In this document: piece after piece, positions 34,644 through 35,098 of the stretch
How the letters are laid out: the number at the start of each line of letters is the position of its first letter
Numbering within the stretch: the first letter of the stretch is position 1
Source of the DNA: an uncultured Flavobacteriales bacterium
GTDB lineage: Bacteria > Bacteroidota > Bacteroidia > Flavobacteriales > BACL11
NCBI GenBank assembly: GCA_905478765.1
Contig: CAJQJY010000018.1
Span: 1 to 35,098 of the forward strand
Reading direction: 5' to 3'
Length of the DNA stretch: 35,098 bases
Notes under the pieces: generated by a model
The model's database searches: none
What the model was told of the DNA's origin: nothing
What the model saw: the letters and a program-made list of their open reading frames with translations, nothing else
Program-made: the position numbers and the translations under genes

Positions 34644-35098
34644 TTATTGTAAGATTAGCTTTTTATTTATAACCTTATCATTAGTTTCTATCTCTAAGAA
34701 ATAGATTCCTCTTGCATGTTCCTCTAAGTTAATTTTCTTAGTGTACTCACCAATGAACTGTTCTAAGTTTTCATTTATAAGCTCCTCTCCTATTACATTA
34801 AGGATTCTAACTTTTAAGTCCTGTACTGTTTCAGATGTAAATGTAATATTAAAGATATCTCTTGATGGACTAGGATAAACATCTAAGTTAGCAATTGCTG
34901 TTCCTCCTTCAATTCTAGAAGTTGGCTGAGTCCAGTATACTAATGGAGTCCAAGATAATGAGAAGTAAGCTCCTCCATTTGGATCACAGAATGCTCTAGC
35001 TTGACCTCTATAAGTCTCACCAGCAACTAAACCATTCTTATCTTTAGTATAAGTACCATAAGCAACTCCAGCTCCACCAATTTGGAACCAGTCAGATC
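34644..35098 (-). CDS. T9SS type A cargo protein, 3' part only
   Basis: The minus-strand frame is open from the window edge to a TAA at 34644, giving the last 150 residues; the start lies outside the window. The visible region reads DWFQIGGAGVAYGTYT…RAFCDPNGGAYFSLSWTPLVYWTQ, a secreted-domain fragment I do not recognise. A clear type A sorting domain follows (IANLDVYPSPSRDIFNITF, RILNVIGEELI, EEHARGIYFLEIE, NKKLILQ). The protein is therefore a secreted or surface T9SS substrate. Codon choice is noticeably less AT-biased than in its neighbours (many GGA, GCT, GTT), which may point to high expression. The repeat copy D touches its 3' end. Confidence 0.85.
   Translation of the reverse strand, partial: SDWFQIGGAGVAYGTYTKDKNGLVAGETYRGQARAFCDPNGGAYFSLSWTPLVYWTQPTSRIEGGTAIANLDVYPSPSRDIFNITFTSETVQDLKVRILNVIGEELINENLEQFIGEYTKKINLEEHARGIYFLEIETNDKVINKKLILQ

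Overview
The window is AT-rich DNA from a member of the Bacteroidota, most likely a marine Flavobacteriales-type bacterium. The main reasons are the type IX secretion (T9SS) sorting tails of both kinds (type A 'YPNP…' and type B/CHU_C 'FTPN/SPNSDG…NRWG'), the SprB repeats, a PorP/SprF-family protein, the near absence of Shine-Dalgarno sites, and several promoter-like TAnnTTTG elements. No tRNA, rRNA, CRISPR array, transposase or intact prophage gene is visible.

Layout. Positions 1-7.6 kb hold a mixed set: a truncated secreted thioredoxin-fasciclin protein (-), a divergent secreted redoxin (+), an MFS exporter (-), a secreted GH16 glycoside hydrolase (-), a secreted leucine-rich-repeat protein (-), and two overlapping or adjacent membrane proteins (-) behind a promoter with a striking palindrome. 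Positions 7.9-9.9 kb hold a translesion-synthesis unit: a 63-residue small protein, then umuD and umuC with a 1-nt gap.

Positions 10.1-31.4 kb are one surface-adhesin region, all on the minus strand. Two transcription units can be read. The first (31385 to 20953) encodes three secreted SprB-repeat proteins of 975, 1459 and 1041 residues with 4-nt overlap or spacing. The second (20747 to 10133) encodes a 2913-residue SprB-like protein with about 33-35 repeat modules, then a PorP/SprF-family protein fused to TSP3, OmpA and SPOR-like segments. By analogy with the known sprB-sprF pair, the last protein would assist outer-membrane export and/or anchoring of the giant adhesin. Beyond this lie an MMPL/RND-type membrane protein (31936-33960) and, cut by the window end, the 3' part of another type A T9SS cargo gene.

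The least explained structure is between genes. A roughly 150-bp degenerate repeat family occupies at least five intergenic gaps, always in the same orientation. A separate module (T9SS-like C-terminal tail, stop, hairpin terminator and GGCCCACC motif) is shared by the GH16 and LRR genes. A 10-bp-arm palindrome sits over the -33 region of the two-gene membrane operon. Within the adhesins there are signs of recent internal amplification: three near-identical 228-bp units, an older duplicated multi-module block, and a propeller-like domain inserted inside another repeat.
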